Origin: Allorhizobium borbori | Lineage (GTDB): Bacteria > Pseudomonadota > Alphaproteobacteria > Rhizobiales > Rhizobiaceae | Reading direction: 5' to 3' | NCBI RefSeq assembly: GCF_014196535.1 | Contig: NZ_JACIDU010000015.1 | Coordinates: forward strand, 62,001 to 126,000 | Length of the DNA stretch: 64,000 nucleotides | Part shown: positions 44,487 through 53,082 of the stretch, piece by piece | Position numbering within the stretch: position 1 is the stretch's first letter | How the letters are laid out: each line of letters starts with the position of its first letter | Program-made: the position numbers and the translations under genes | The notes under the pieces: model-generated | Databases searched by the model: none | Seen by the model: the letters and a program-made list of their open reading frames with translations, nothing else | Told to the model about the DNA's origin: nothing

Positions 44487-44544
44487 TGTCTGTCTCCTTC
44501 GGTTGGCGCCGGCCCCGCCGGCTGTGCTATGGCTAATTATGTAT

Positions 44545-44563
44545 CGCACAATTAAATTGCGCG
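44545..44563. promoter_or_regulatory. OhrR operator
   Basis: A 19-base palindrome, CGCACAATTAAATTGCGCG, with one mismatched pair around a central A. The ACAATT/AATTG half-sites match the OhrR operator type. It lies 59 bases upstream of ohr and 97 bases upstream of ohrR, so it can repress both. Confidence 0.82.
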
Positions 44564-44659
44564 CAACTGTTTTTTGCGCATTGCATTTTTATGCCGCGCT
44601 TGCGACAATTCAGGCGTGATTTCAGGCGTCATCGCCACAGAAGAACATAGGACAGGTTC

Positions 44660-45115
44660 ATGGAAGGGAAAGAGGCGCTCGCAAAAGAACTGGTGCTGGA
44701 CCGCCAGCTTTGCTTTGCGCTTTACGGCGCATCGCTGGCCATGAACCGCACCTACAAGCCGCTGCTGGAACCGCTCGGCCTCACCTATCCGCAATATCTG
44801 GCCATGATGGTTCTGTGGGAAACGGACCATCTGCCGGTGAAGGTTCTGGGCGAGAGGCTGGGGCTCGATTCCGGCACGCTTTCACCGCTGCTCAAGCGGC
44901 TTGAGCAGGCCGGTCACGTTACGCGGACGCGCGACAGCGCCGACGAACGTCAGGTGACGGCGTCGCTGACACCGCAGGGCGCAGCGCTGAAGGAAAAGGC
45001 CATCGATGTGATGATGGGGTTCGGTGCCGCCACAGGATGCAGCTTCGCGGAAATGGCCGCGCTGCGCGACACCCTCAAAGCGTTGCGCACGCGGCTGGAC
45101 GCCGCCCAGACCTGA
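44660..45115 (+). CDS. ohrR: Organic hydroperoxide-sensing MarR regulator OhrR
   Basis: 151 residues. The reactive N-terminal cysteine is Cys18 in LDRQLCFALYGA, which is oxidised by organic hydroperoxides and releases DNA. The wHTH core follows: LTYPQYLAMMVLWE, LGLDSGTLSPLLKRLEQAG (recognition helix) and the wing RDSADERQVTASLT. It is divergent from ohr. No second C-terminal sensing Cys is obvious apart from one in TGCSFAEM. Confidence 0.94.
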   Translation: MEGKEALAKELVLDRQLCFALYGASLAMNRTYKPLLEPLGLTYPQYLAMMVLWETDHLPVKVLGERLGLDSGTLSPLLKRLEQAGHVTRTRDSADERQVTASLTPQGAALKEKAIDVMMGFGAATGCSFAEMAALRDTLKALRTRLDAAQT

Positions 45116-45178
45116 AACATGCCGTATCGCAAAGCCGCTGTGCGCCTTTGCGAGACATTCATCGGGCGGCGCTTTCCC

Positions 45179-45895
45179 TTACTGCCAGACGATGATGCGG
45201 GCCTTGGTGGGCACGCGCTCGTAAAGATCGAGAATATCGTGGTTGAGCAGGCGCACGCAGCCTGACGACACGGCTTTGCCGATGGAATTCCATTCGGGAT
45301 TGCCGTGCAGGCGGTAAAGCGTGTCCTGCCCGTTCTGGAAGATATAGAGCGCGCGGGCACCGAGCGGGTTCATGAGGCCCGGCGGCATGCCGCCATTGCG
45401 CGAGGAATATTGCTCCAGCTCCGGCTGACGGGCGATCATTTCGTCCGGCGGGGTCCATTTCGGCCACTTCTGACGCCACTGGATGACGCCTGCACCGCTC
45501 CAGGCAAAGCCCTCGCGACCGATGCCGACGCCGTAGCGCATCGCCATGCCACCGGGTTCGACGAGATAGAGGAAGCGCGAGGGCGTATCGACCACCACCG
45601 TGCCGGGCGCCTCGCCCGTCGGATCAACCACCTGCTGGCGATAGAAACGCGAGGGGATTTTCCAGTAGGGCACTGCGGGAATGACGAAGCCGCCATCCTC
45701 GATCTGGCCGTACATGGCATCGAGTTCGGGTGTGCGACTGCCGGAGGGACCAACCGGCGGCGGCGTGATCGGACGGCGCGGATCGCTGTAGATGACCTGC
45801 TGGTTCGGCGACACGCAACCGGCAAGACCGGCGGCGGAAGCTGTGGCAGCGAGTGAAAGGAACCGGCGGCGGGAGAGGAAGAAAGTCTGATCCAT
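45179..45895 (-). CDS. L,D-transpeptidase (ErfK/YbiS family), Tat/lipoprotein leader, paralogue 1
   Basis: 238 residues. It would form 3-3 or related cross-links in peptidoglycan, or attach proteins to it. The catalytic site HGNPEWNSIGKAVSSGCVRL holds the nucleophilic Cys in SSGCVR and the paired His. The leader contains both a twin-arginine motif (SRRRFLSLAATA) and a lipobox (LAGC), so it may be a Tat-exported lipoprotein. ATG 45895 lacks a good ribosome site. It is tandem with the paralogue at 46044. Confidence 0.92.
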   Translation of the reverse strand: MDQTFFLSRRRFLSLAATASAAGLAGCVSPNQQVIYSDPRRPITPPPVGPSGSRTPELDAMYGQIEDGGFVIPAVPYWKIPSRFYRQQVVDPTGEAPGTVVVDTPSRFLYLVEPGGMAMRYGVGIGREGFAWSGAGVIQWRQKWPKWTPPDEMIARQPELEQYSSRNGGMPPGLMNPLGARALYIFQNGQDTLYRLHGNPEWNSIGKAVSSGCVRLLNHDILDLYERVPTKARIIVWQ

Positions 45896-45942
45896 CGACA
45901 ATACGGAAAACCCACAAAAGGAAATACACCCCGAAACGGGCA

Positions 45943-45966
45943 AAGGGCCGAATGGTTCCGGCCCTT
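45943..45966 (-). terminator. Hairpin between the two L,D-transpeptidase genes
   Basis: AAGGGCCG (45943-45950) pairs with CGGCCCTT (45959-45966). On the minus strand a short T run follows. It may partly separate expression of the two paralogues. Confidence 0.55.
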
Positions 45967-46043
45967 GCTGTTCATAGGCCCGCTTTCGCGCGGCCGCTAT
46001 GGTTAATGTGATCCTTCACGCCGATTTGCAGGCGGTGTGACTT

Positions 46044-46874
46044 TCACAGGACGACGATTTCCGCCTTGCCGCCGACGCGGTCGAAGAGATCGATGACATC
46101 CTGATTGAACATGCGCACGCAACCCGACGAGGTTGCCTTGCCGATGGACTGCCAGTCCGGCGTGCCGTGGATACGATAGAGCGTATCCTTGCCGCCCTTG
46201 AAAATGTAGAGCGCGCGCGCGCCAAGCGGGTTGTTGAGACCGGGCACCATGCCGCCATTGGCGGCGGATACCGTACGCAGTTCGGGCTGGCGCGACACCA
46301 TATCCTGCGGCGGCGTCCAGCGCGGCCACTTCGCCTTGTACTGGATCACGCCGCGGCCCGACCATGCATAGCCGTCACGACCAAGGCCGACGCCATAGCG
46401 GATCGCCCGACCGCCCGGCTGCACGAGATAGAGAAACTTCTGGGCCGTATCGACCACGATGGTGCCGGGCTTTTCCGCCGTCTGGTAATCGACTTCCTGG
46501 CGCAGATAGCGCTGGTCGACGCGCTGCAGCGGAATTTCCGGCAGGGTGTGGCCATCATCGGCAATGACGCCATACATGGCCCTGTGCAGCGGATTGGTGA
46601 CCGGCATGCCATAGGTCTGGTGGAACTGGGTCTGGTAGATGTTGCGCTTCTGCGGCGCCCTGGCTTCCGGACGAATGGGCTGCACCTTGGCCGGGTTCTG
46701 CGCCACCTGCGTTCCATCCTGCGAATAGAAGACCGGCATCGTCTCCTGAACGAAGACATCCGGGTTCATGCGGCTGGTGTCGGTGACGAAAAGGCAGCCG
46801 CTGAGCGACAGGACGGCGGCAAGACCGGCAACAAGGCCGGGAACGCGGCGAAGGCTGGGGCGGAAGCTGTGCAT
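46044..46874 (-). CDS. L,D-transpeptidase (ErfK/YbiS family), lipoprotein, paralogue 2
   Basis: 276 residues. The leader LAAVLSLSGC is a normal Sec lipobox. The YkuD domain has IHGTPDWQSIGKATSSGCVRM with the catalytic His and Cys. It shares long stretches with the next gene downstream (GARALYIF, WPRWTPP), so the pair arose by duplication. Agrobacterium has many such enzymes, in keeping with its LD-cross-linked, polar-growing wall. An extra 40 residues follow the lipobox. Confidence 0.93.
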   Translation of the reverse strand: MHSFRPSLRRVPGLVAGLAAVLSLSGCLFVTDTSRMNPDVFVQETMPVFYSQDGTQVAQNPAKVQPIRPEARAPQKRNIYQTQFHQTYGMPVTNPLHRAMYGVIADDGHTLPEIPLQRVDQRYLRQEVDYQTAEKPGTIVVDTAQKFLYLVQPGGRAIRYGVGLGRDGYAWSGRGVIQYKAKWPRWTPPQDMVSRQPELRTVSAANGGMVPGLNNPLGARALYIFKGGKDTLYRIHGTPDWQSIGKATSSGCVRMFNQDVIDLFDRVGGKAEIVVL

Positions 46875-47049
46875 GGGAACCGTTCGTGCAAGATGACGTC
46901 ATCCCCTGTCTATCGCCCCCGGCTTTCGCGAAACTGGCGCGTGACGCATGCCGTCAACAACGAAGACTGGGATGACCGCGCCGCAAGGATTGCTGCCGGC
47001 CTCCACTCGCCCTTACGGTGCGGCCGTCCATCGAGAGGGGTTCGGGAGC

Positions 47050-47553
47050 ATGAAAATTCGTTTCGCCGCCATTGCGGCCATCGCCATCGCCGCATTGAGC
47101 GGCTGCACCACCACGGAAGAGGCCCAGCAGGTCATCCAGTCACGCTGGATCGGCCAGCCGACCGACCTGTTCTTCACGCAATATGGCCCGCCGCTTTCCA
47201 GCTACCAGCTCGGCAATGGCAGCGTGATCCACACCTGGCGCGGCGGCGATACGACCCGCTACATCGCGCCAACCTATTCCAGCCCGACGCCTGCGAAAGC
47301 GACGACCACCACCGTTCGCGAGGAAGTGGCGCCCGGCAGGGTTGTGACGCGGACGACCACGGTCGGCGCCTATCCGCCGGCGCAGCCGCAGATGATTTCG
47401 CCGCCGCAATATCAGGCGCTTTTCTGCGAGTTGCAGATCACCGAAACGCCGGATCGCCGCATCGCCTCCATCCGCGCCTCGCGGGATACGGACGGCGAAG
47501 GCCTCAGCCTTTCGCGTTGCGCCGAGGTTTTGAACGCGCATCCCAAGAAGTAA
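47050..47553 (+). CDS. Putative lipoprotein, 167 residues
   Basis: A signal peptide with lipobox (LSGC, Cys19) precedes a hydrophilic domain. Sequence such as RWIGQPTDLFFTQYGPP and GNGSVIHTWRGGDTTRY resembles small conserved Rhizobiales proteins. The middle is Thr/Ala-rich with TTTT. GGGAG precedes the ATG. It is divergent from the L,D-transpeptidase pair and convergent with the DNA ligase. The function is unknown. Confidence 0.8.
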   Translation: MKIRFAAIAAIAIAALSGCTTTEEAQQVIQSRWIGQPTDLFFTQYGPPLSSYQLGNGSVIHTWRGGDTTRYIAPTYSSPTPAKATTTTVREEVAPGRVVTRTTTVGAYPPAQPQMISPPQYQALFCELQITETPDRRIASIRASRDTDGEGLSLSRCAEVLNAHPKK

Positions 47554-47565
47554 GCCGCCCACTCG

Positions 47566-49167
47566 TCAGGGCGGCAGCATGGCTTCCAGCACCGCAAGCC
47601 TGTCGGCATCCGCCGGCAGCTTGTCGGCACGCAGCCGCGCGATGCGGGGAAAGCGCAGCGCCACACCCGAGCGATGACGCGTCGAACGCTGGATGCCTTC
47701 GAAGGCGAGTTCCACCACGAAGCCGAAGCCGGGCTCCGCCCGCACCGAGCGCACCGGGCCGAAGCGCTCCACCGTGTTTTCGCGCACAAAGCGATCGAGC
47801 ACTTCCAGCTCGGCATCGGTGAAGCCGAAATAGGCCTTGCCGACCGGCACGAGTTCCGGCCCCGCCTCGCCATCGCGCCAGAGGCCGAAGGTGAAGTCGG
47901 AGTAATAACCGGAGCGTTTGCCATGGCCGCGCTGGGCATAGAGCAGCACGGCATCGACATTATAGGGATTGCGCTTCCACTTGAACCAGGGGCCCTTGGC
48001 GCGGCCCGCCTGATAGGGACTGTCCCAGCGTTTCATCATCACGCCCTCGATCACCGGATCGGGCGGGGTGGAGCGCAGCCGGTCCAGTTCGTCCCAACCC
48101 GTGAACGACACGAGCGGCGAGAGATCGAACCGGTCGTGCGGCAGGCGGGAAACCACATCCTCCAGCCGTTGACGGCGCTCGCCAAAGGGCAGGTCGCGGC
48201 GGTCCACGCCGCCCTCGTCGAGCAGATCATAGGCGCGGATGAAGGCCGGGAATTCATCGATCAGCTTGCGGGTCACCGTCTTGCGGTTCAGCCGCTGCTG
48301 GAGATCGGAAAAGGTGCGGGTGGCGGCATTGCTGCGTGCCGTGCCGCCGATCAGAAGCTCGCCGTCGATGACGCCTTCGAAGGTATCGTCGGCCAGAACC
48401 TCGGGAAACGCGGCGGAAATATCGTCGCCGGAGCGGGAATAGAGCCGGCAGGTGGCGCCCGATTTCACGAGCTGGATGCGGATGCCGTCCCACTTCCATT
48501 CGGCGGCGAAATCGGCGGGGTCGAGTTTCTCGAGATCGCCCTCGCCGACCGGCGTCGCCAGCATCGGCGAACGGAAGACGGCGGGGCTTTCGATCGTCAG
48601 TTCGGCGGTACGGCCTTCCAGCCACGCGAAGAGATCGCCATAGGGCGGGGAAACGCCGTGCCACACGGCTTCCAGATCGTCCACCCCGCGCCCGAAGGCA
48701 TCGGCCAGCGCCTGCCGCGCGAGGCGGCCTGAAACACCGATGCGAAGCCCGCCGGTGACGAGCTTGATGAAGGCGAAGCGCGGCGAGGTTTCCAGCCGGT
48801 CGAGCATGGCGCGCACGAAACCACGGACCTCCGTGCGCCCCAGCGCGTTCATCGCCTCGATGGTTTCACCGAGGCCGGGATCGCCCGGCTCGCCCTCCGG
48901 TTTCCAGACCAGCGACACGGTTTCGGCGAGATCGCCGACATAATCATAGGACCACTGAAAGAGGATCGGGTCCATGCGCTCGGCCACAAGTTCGCGGATC
49001 AGCGCCGGCTTCACGCTTTTCAGCGTCAGCGTGCCGGCAAGCGCGGCCAGGCCATAGCCGCGATCCGGATCGGGCGCGGTGCGGAAATATTCGGACAGGA
49101 GCGCCAGCTTGCCGTTGCGCGACGGCGTGACCAGAAGGCGGTCGAGCAGATGGGCGAAGCGGCGCAT
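47566..49167 (-). CDS. ATP-dependent DNA ligase of the ligase-associated repair cluster
   Basis: 533 residues. It seals nicks with ATP. The adenylated lysine is Lys225 in EWKWDGIR, preceded by an N-terminal helical DNA-binding domain. RSGDDISAAFPE, DGELL and VMMKRWDSPYQAGRAKGPWFKWKRNPY are the later nucleotidyltransferase motifs. It matches the ligases that travel with an MBL exonuclease, an Lhr-type helicase and a PdeM phosphoesterase; only the exonuclease is next to it here. Its ATG overlaps the exonuclease stop (TAATG). Confidence 0.93.
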   Translation of the reverse strand: MRRFAHLLDRLLVTPSRNGKLALLSEYFRTAPDPDRGYGLAALAGTLTLKSVKPALIRELVAERMDPILFQWSYDYVGDLAETVSLVWKPEGEPGDPGLGETIEAMNALGRTEVRGFVRAMLDRLETSPRFAFIKLVTGGLRIGVSGRLARQALADAFGRGVDDLEAVWHGVSPPYGDLFAWLEGRTAELTIESPAVFRSPMLATPVGEGDLEKLDPADFAAEWKWDGIRIQLVKSGATCRLYSRSGDDISAAFPEVLADDTFEGVIDGELLIGGTARSNAATRTFSDLQQRLNRKTVTRKLIDEFPAFIRAYDLLDEGGVDRRDLPFGERRQRLEDVVSRLPHDRFDLSPLVSFTGWDELDRLRSTPPDPVIEGVMMKRWDSPYQAGRAKGPWFKWKRNPYNVDAVLLYAQRGHGKRSGYYSDFTFGLWRDGEAGPELVPVGKAYFGFTDAELEVLDRFVRENTVERFGPVRSVRAEPGFGFVVELAFEGIQRSTRHRSGVALRFPRIARLRADKLPADADRLAVLEAMLPP

Positions 49168-50177
49168 TACTCCCCCTCCTCCTCGTAGCCGACGAGATGC
49201 AGCGGTTTGGCGGCGATGCCGGCGAGCGAGCACCAGCGCACCAGCGCCTCCTCGCGGCCATGCGTGACCCAGACCTCCTGCGGCTGAAGCTCGCGGATCG
49301 TGCCGGTCAACTCCCCCCAGTCGCAATGGTCGGAGATCACCAGCGGCAATTCCGCCCCCATCTGGCGGGCGCGGTTCCTCACCGTCATCCAGCCGGAGGC
49401 ATAGGCGGGCAGCGGATCGTTGAAGCGTCGCGTCCAGCGGTCTTGAAGCGCCGAGGGTGGAGCGATGACGATGGCGCCGCGAAAATCGACGGCCGCCCCC
49501 TTTTCGACCGTCGCCGGACGCAGATCGCCGAGCGCCACGCCTTCCGCCTCATACCAGGCGCAAAGACGCTCCATCGAACCGTGCAGGTAGATCGGCGGCC
49601 CGTAACCCGCATCGCGCAGAAGCCTGATGACGCGCTGGGCCTTGCCGAGCGAATAGGCGCCGATCAGATGCGTGCGTTCCGGAAAGACTGCCAGCGATTC
49701 CAGCACCTTGCCGATTTCCGTGCGGGGGTCGGGATGGTTGAAGACCGGCAGGCCGAAGGTCGCTTCGGTGATGAAGACATCGCAGGGCACGGGTTCGAAG
49801 GGTTCGGCGGTGGCATCCAGACCGCGCTTGTAATCACCGGAGACCACGATCCGCAGCCCATCCTTTTCCACCGCGATCTGGGCGGAACCCAGCACATGGC
49901 CAGCGGGATGGAAGGTGACATTGACACCATCGATGTCGCGCGTCTCGCCAAAACCGATGGCTTCGGATGCACCGCAGAAGCCCTCACCCATGCGGATCTT
50001 CATGATCTCCAGCGTGCGGCGCGTGGCCATGACCTTGCCATGGCCCGGACGGGCATGGTCGGAATGGCCGTGGGTAATCAGCGCCCGCGCCACGGGCCGC
50101 ACCGGATCGATATAGAAATCGCCGGGCGGGCAATATAGGCCGGCGGGTGTGGGGTGCAGCAGCGCTTCCGGTTTCAT
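49167..50177 (-). CDS. Ligase-associated DNA exonuclease (metallo-beta-lactamase/beta-CASP type)
   Basis: 336 residues. Metallo-beta-lactamase fold with THGHSDHARPGH (His36, His38, Asp40, His41), FHPAGHVLGSAQ, VSGDYKRG and the beta-CASP part. It resembles mRNA 3'-end-processing and SNM1-type nucleases and is the first gene of a two-gene operon with the DNA ligase, translationally coupled to it. ATG 50177 is family-like (MKPEALL); ATG 50195 is an alternative. Confidence 0.92.
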   Translation of the reverse strand: MKPEALLHPTPAGLYCPPGDFYIDPVRPVARALITHGHSDHARPGHGKVMATRRTLEIMKIRMGEGFCGASEAIGFGETRDIDGVNVTFHPAGHVLGSAQIAVEKDGLRIVVSGDYKRGLDATAEPFEPVPCDVFITEATFGLPVFNHPDPRTEIGKVLESLAVFPERTHLIGAYSLGKAQRVIRLLRDAGYGPPIYLHGSMERLCAWYEAEGVALGDLRPATVEKGAAVDFRGAIVIAPPSALQDRWTRRFNDPLPAYASGWMTVRNRARQMGAELPLVISDHCDWGELTGTIRELQPQEVWVTHGREEALVRWCSLAGIAAKPLHLVGYEEEGE

Positions 50178-50226
50178 GCCCCCAAAGATAGGCATGACGC
50201 GCGAAAATGGAAGGAGGCGGTGTGGC

Positions 50227-51750
50227 TTATGCCGCGTCTTCCGCCTTGCCCCTTGCCGCCACCGGCAACGGTACGGGCTTGAGCAGAAGGGCAGCGACGA
50301 GGCCGATGGCGGCGATGCCGATGCAGGTGATGAAGAGCGGCAGGAAGGCGGCACTATAGGCCGAAGCGACGGCGGCGCGGGCGGCTTCCGGCAGGGCGGC
50401 GAGAGCGGCAGGAGACAGGGCCGCCGGGTTTTCAACGCCGGGAATGGCCGCGGTGTGGTGGCCGACCCCGTAAGCCACGATGGCGCCGTAGATCGAGATC
50501 CCGACCGCCGCACCGGACATACGCGTCAGCGTCACAGAACCGGTCGCGGCACCGACATCGCGCTTCGGAACGGCGTTCTGCACGCCGGTGATCGGCACCT
50601 GCTGACCAAGCCCCACGCCGATGCCGTGCAGGGCAAACAGCAGGGCGACGAGGGCAAGCGGCGTTTGCGGCGTGACCTGCGTGAAGGCGATGAAGACGCA
50701 GATGGCGAGGCTGAGGCCAACGATGGAGAAGGTGCGGTAACGCCCCGTCTTCGAAATCATCCGCCCGGCAAAAAGCGACCCCAGCACGATGCCGCCGGTG
50801 AGCGGAATGAAGAAGGCCCCTGCCCTGGCCGGCGGCAGGCCGGTGGTGGTTTGCAGGAACAGCGCGAAATAGTTGACGAGGCCGATGCCGAGCGCACCGC
50901 TCATGACCGAAACCGTCAGAAGCAGCGGAAAAGCGGGATCGCGGAACAGATAGACCGGCATGATGGGTTCCGCCGCGCGGCGTTCCACCCGCACCCACAG
51001 GAGCAGGCAGACGAAGCCCGCGGCCAGAATGGCGAGTGCCTCGGGTGCAGCCAGAGAGCCGAAAATCGAGACGGAATCCGTCCACAGCACGACGCTCGAC
51101 ACGAAGGCGGCCAGAAGCACGGCACCGGCATAGTCGATTTTCGGCTGTCGATGCGGGCGACGATAGGGCAAGAGCAGCATCAGCGCCGTAACCACGGCAA
51201 TGCCGATGGGCAGGTTGACGAGGAAGATCGCCCGCCAGCCGAACAGATCGCTGATCGTGCCGCCCAGAATCGGCCCCGTGGCGCCCGACGCCATGATGAC
51301 GAGGCTGGAGTAACTCTGGTAGCGGGCGCGTTCGCGCGGTTCGAACAGATCGGCATTGATGGAGAAGATCGACACCATGATGCCGCCGCCGCCAAGCCCC
51401 TGCAGCACGCGGGCGGCAATGAGCATATCCATGGAGGGCGCGATGCCGCAGGCGAGCGAGCCCGCGACGAAGATGAGGATCGCCGCGATCATCACGTATT
51501 TGCGGCCGAAGAGATCGCCCAGCTTGCCATAGACCGGCATGACGGCGCTGGTGGCGAGCAGATACGCCGACCCCACCCAGCCGAACCGCTCCATTTCGCC
51601 AAATTCCGACACGATGGTCGGCAGCGCCGTGGAGACGATCTGGTTGTCGAGTGTGGCCATGAACATGGCCGTCAGCAGAAAGACGAAAACGGTAAGACGC
51701 CGCCCCTTGTCCGCCACGAGGGGAACCATATCCGTATTTTTCATATCCAT
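50227..51750 (-). CDS. MFS multidrug efflux transporter, DHA2 (EmrB/QacA) family
   Basis: 507 residues, about 14 transmembrane helices. The DHA2 pattern is clear: MFMATLDNQIVSTALPTI in helix 1, GKLGDLFGRKYVM (motif A) and GLGGGGIMVSIFSI in helix 5 (motif C). It exports drugs or similar compounds with protons. The ribosome site is weak. It is divergent from a MarR gene that likely controls it. Confidence 0.93.
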   Translation of the reverse strand: MDMKNTDMVPLVADKGRRLTVFVFLLTAMFMATLDNQIVSTALPTIVSEFGEMERFGWVGSAYLLATSAVMPVYGKLGDLFGRKYVMIAAILIFVAGSLACGIAPSMDMLIAARVLQGLGGGGIMVSIFSINADLFEPRERARYQSYSSLVIMASGATGPILGGTISDLFGWRAIFLVNLPIGIAVVTALMLLLPYRRPHRQPKIDYAGAVLLAAFVSSVVLWTDSVSIFGSLAAPEALAILAAGFVCLLLWVRVERRAAEPIMPVYLFRDPAFPLLLTVSVMSGALGIGLVNYFALFLQTTTGLPPARAGAFFIPLTGGIVLGSLFAGRMISKTGRYRTFSIVGLSLAICVFIAFTQVTPQTPLALVALLFALHGIGVGLGQQVPITGVQNAVPKRDVGAATGSVTLTRMSGAAVGISIYGAIVAYGVGHHTAAIPGVENPAALSPAALAALPEAARAAVASAYSAAFLPLFITCIGIAAIGLVAALLLKPVPLPVAARGKAEDAA

Positions 51751-51860
51751 GGGGGCGGGTCCGTTTGAGTTTGGTCAATTTATGTGCCGTTAGCATATAG
51801 TTGTCAATGACACGAAACCACGACTGCGCTATGGAAGAGACGCCCTTTCGAGGAGAGACG

Positions 51861-52400
51861 ATGAAAGACGGTTGCGGAAAAGATCAGGGTGCGGTGGCGG
51901 ATGGGATCGACTCGATCGCCCTCACGATGTCGCGTATGCGCATTCTCATCGGCCGCCGCCTCATCAGCCGGCTGGCGCTGGCCAATGTGACGCCGGGTCT
52001 CGAACTCAGCCATGTGGACGTGCTGGATGCAGTTCGCCGCATCGAAGGCGAGGCAACCGTGGGTGCCATTGCCGAGCAATTGCGCATCGACCCTTCGCGC
52101 GGCAGCCGTCTGGTGGCGGAAATGGTGTCGAGCGGCGTTCTGCGCCGCATGGCCTCGCAGGCGGATGGGCGGCGCTCGGTGATCGAACTCACCGATCTCG
52201 GCCAGCGGCTGCTTGGCGAGATGCACACCATCAAGGATGGCGTGATCCGGCAGGCCGTGGCCGATTGGCCGCAGGCGGATATTGACGCCTTTGCAAGGCT
52301 TTACGATCTGTTCGTGTGCAATTTCGAAGCGATGCTCTCGGCCAATGCCCGGCGGGAGAATCTGTGCCGCACCCCAATGTCCGGTCCGGGCGCGGGCTGA
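51861..52400 (+). CDS. MarR-family regulator of the adjacent efflux pump
   Basis: 179 residues. The winged helix lies in the middle, with ELSHVDVLDAVRRIEG, IAEQLRIDPSRGSRLVAEMVSSG and the wing RMASQADGRRSVIELTDLG. A longer N-terminus than typical and two cysteines (Cys5 and later CNFEAM) are present. GAGGAGAG precedes ATG 51861. The 110-base divergent gap with the MFS pump is AT-rich around TTGGTCAATTTATG. It probably represses both genes. Confidence 0.88.
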   Translation: MKDGCGKDQGAVADGIDSIALTMSRMRILIGRRLISRLALANVTPGLELSHVDVLDAVRRIEGEATVGAIAEQLRIDPSRGSRLVAEMVSSGVLRRMASQADGRRSVIELTDLGQRLLGEMHTIKDGVIRQAVADWPQADIDAFARLYDLFVCNFEAMLSANARRENLCRTPMSGPGAG

Positions 52401-52408
52401 ACAGCAGG

Positions 52409-52447
52409 CAAAAAAAGACCGTCCGGGAACCAGAGTTCACCGGACGG
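52409..52447 (-). terminator. Minus-strand Rho-independent terminator without an adjacent gene
   Basis: CCGTCCGG (52419-52426) pairs with CCGGACGG (52440-52447). The A-run at 52409-52416 gives a T-tract on the minus strand. The nearest minus-strand gene stops at 52694. Confidence 0.75.
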
Positions 52448-52693
52448 CCAGAACGGGTGCGCAAACCGATATCGATGCTCAGGCCCCGCCAAAACGCCCG
52501 TCATCACAAGTTCGCAGCGACCCGCATTCCGTCTTCCCGCCTTGCTGCGCGGCGAGAGCGTTTTCGAAGCCGCCGTGCCCGCTGAGATCGCGGCGGCTTC
52601 GACCACAGGAGCGCCCCGAGCGCTCCGTCCCTTTTTTCTTACTTATTCCAGCAAGGCCGCTTTTTTACCTTGCCGGAAATACTCGACATATTG
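52448..52693. other. Non-coding stretch with two long hairpins
   Basis: Hairpins at 52565-52601 (11-bp perfect stem, CGAAGCCGCCG with its complement) and 52646-52678 (11 bp, one mismatch) lie in a region with no gene. With the minus-strand terminator at 52409 this could be a structured RNA transcribed from the minus strand, or a long 3' untranslated region. Confidence 0.4.
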
Positions 52694-52915
52694 TCAGGCG
52701 TGGCGAACCGTTGAGCCAGCCGAGGGTGCATTGAGCGCCGAATACATTTTCTTGCCGAGCACCAGCGCGATGGGCAACGAAACGACCAGACCGACGCCGA
52801 ACGCGCCTGCAATCTGCCAACCCTTCATCATGCCCACTGCCATGACAGCAATAACGGCAGATCCGCCAAGCACGGTCGCCACAAGTACGTAAAGAACAGC
52901 CGCAAGACGAAGCAT
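52694..52915 (-). CDS. Small membrane protein, 73 residues
   Basis: Two transmembrane helices (about 3-27 and 34-54) with a short tail. It resembles short rhizobial proteins that databases label CTP synthetase, which appears to be a wrong name. GGAGGG precedes the ATG. The function is unknown. Confidence 0.72.
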   Translation of the reverse strand: MLRLAAVLYVLVATVLGGSAVIAVMAVGMMKGWQIAGAFGVGLVVSLPIALVLGKKMYSALNAPSAGSTVRHA

Positions 52916-53082
52916 CTAACCCTCCATTTGTTTCGAGAGAAAGATTAGCGGAAATGGAATCTGTTGCTTTGATCTGGAGCAAATCGTCCGGGGCCATGGG
53001 CCTGCGCGTTTTGACGCAGGCTTCCGGAACGTTTCCAGCCGAAACGTGGTCACTTCTGCACAGGAGAATGCGACGAGAACAT

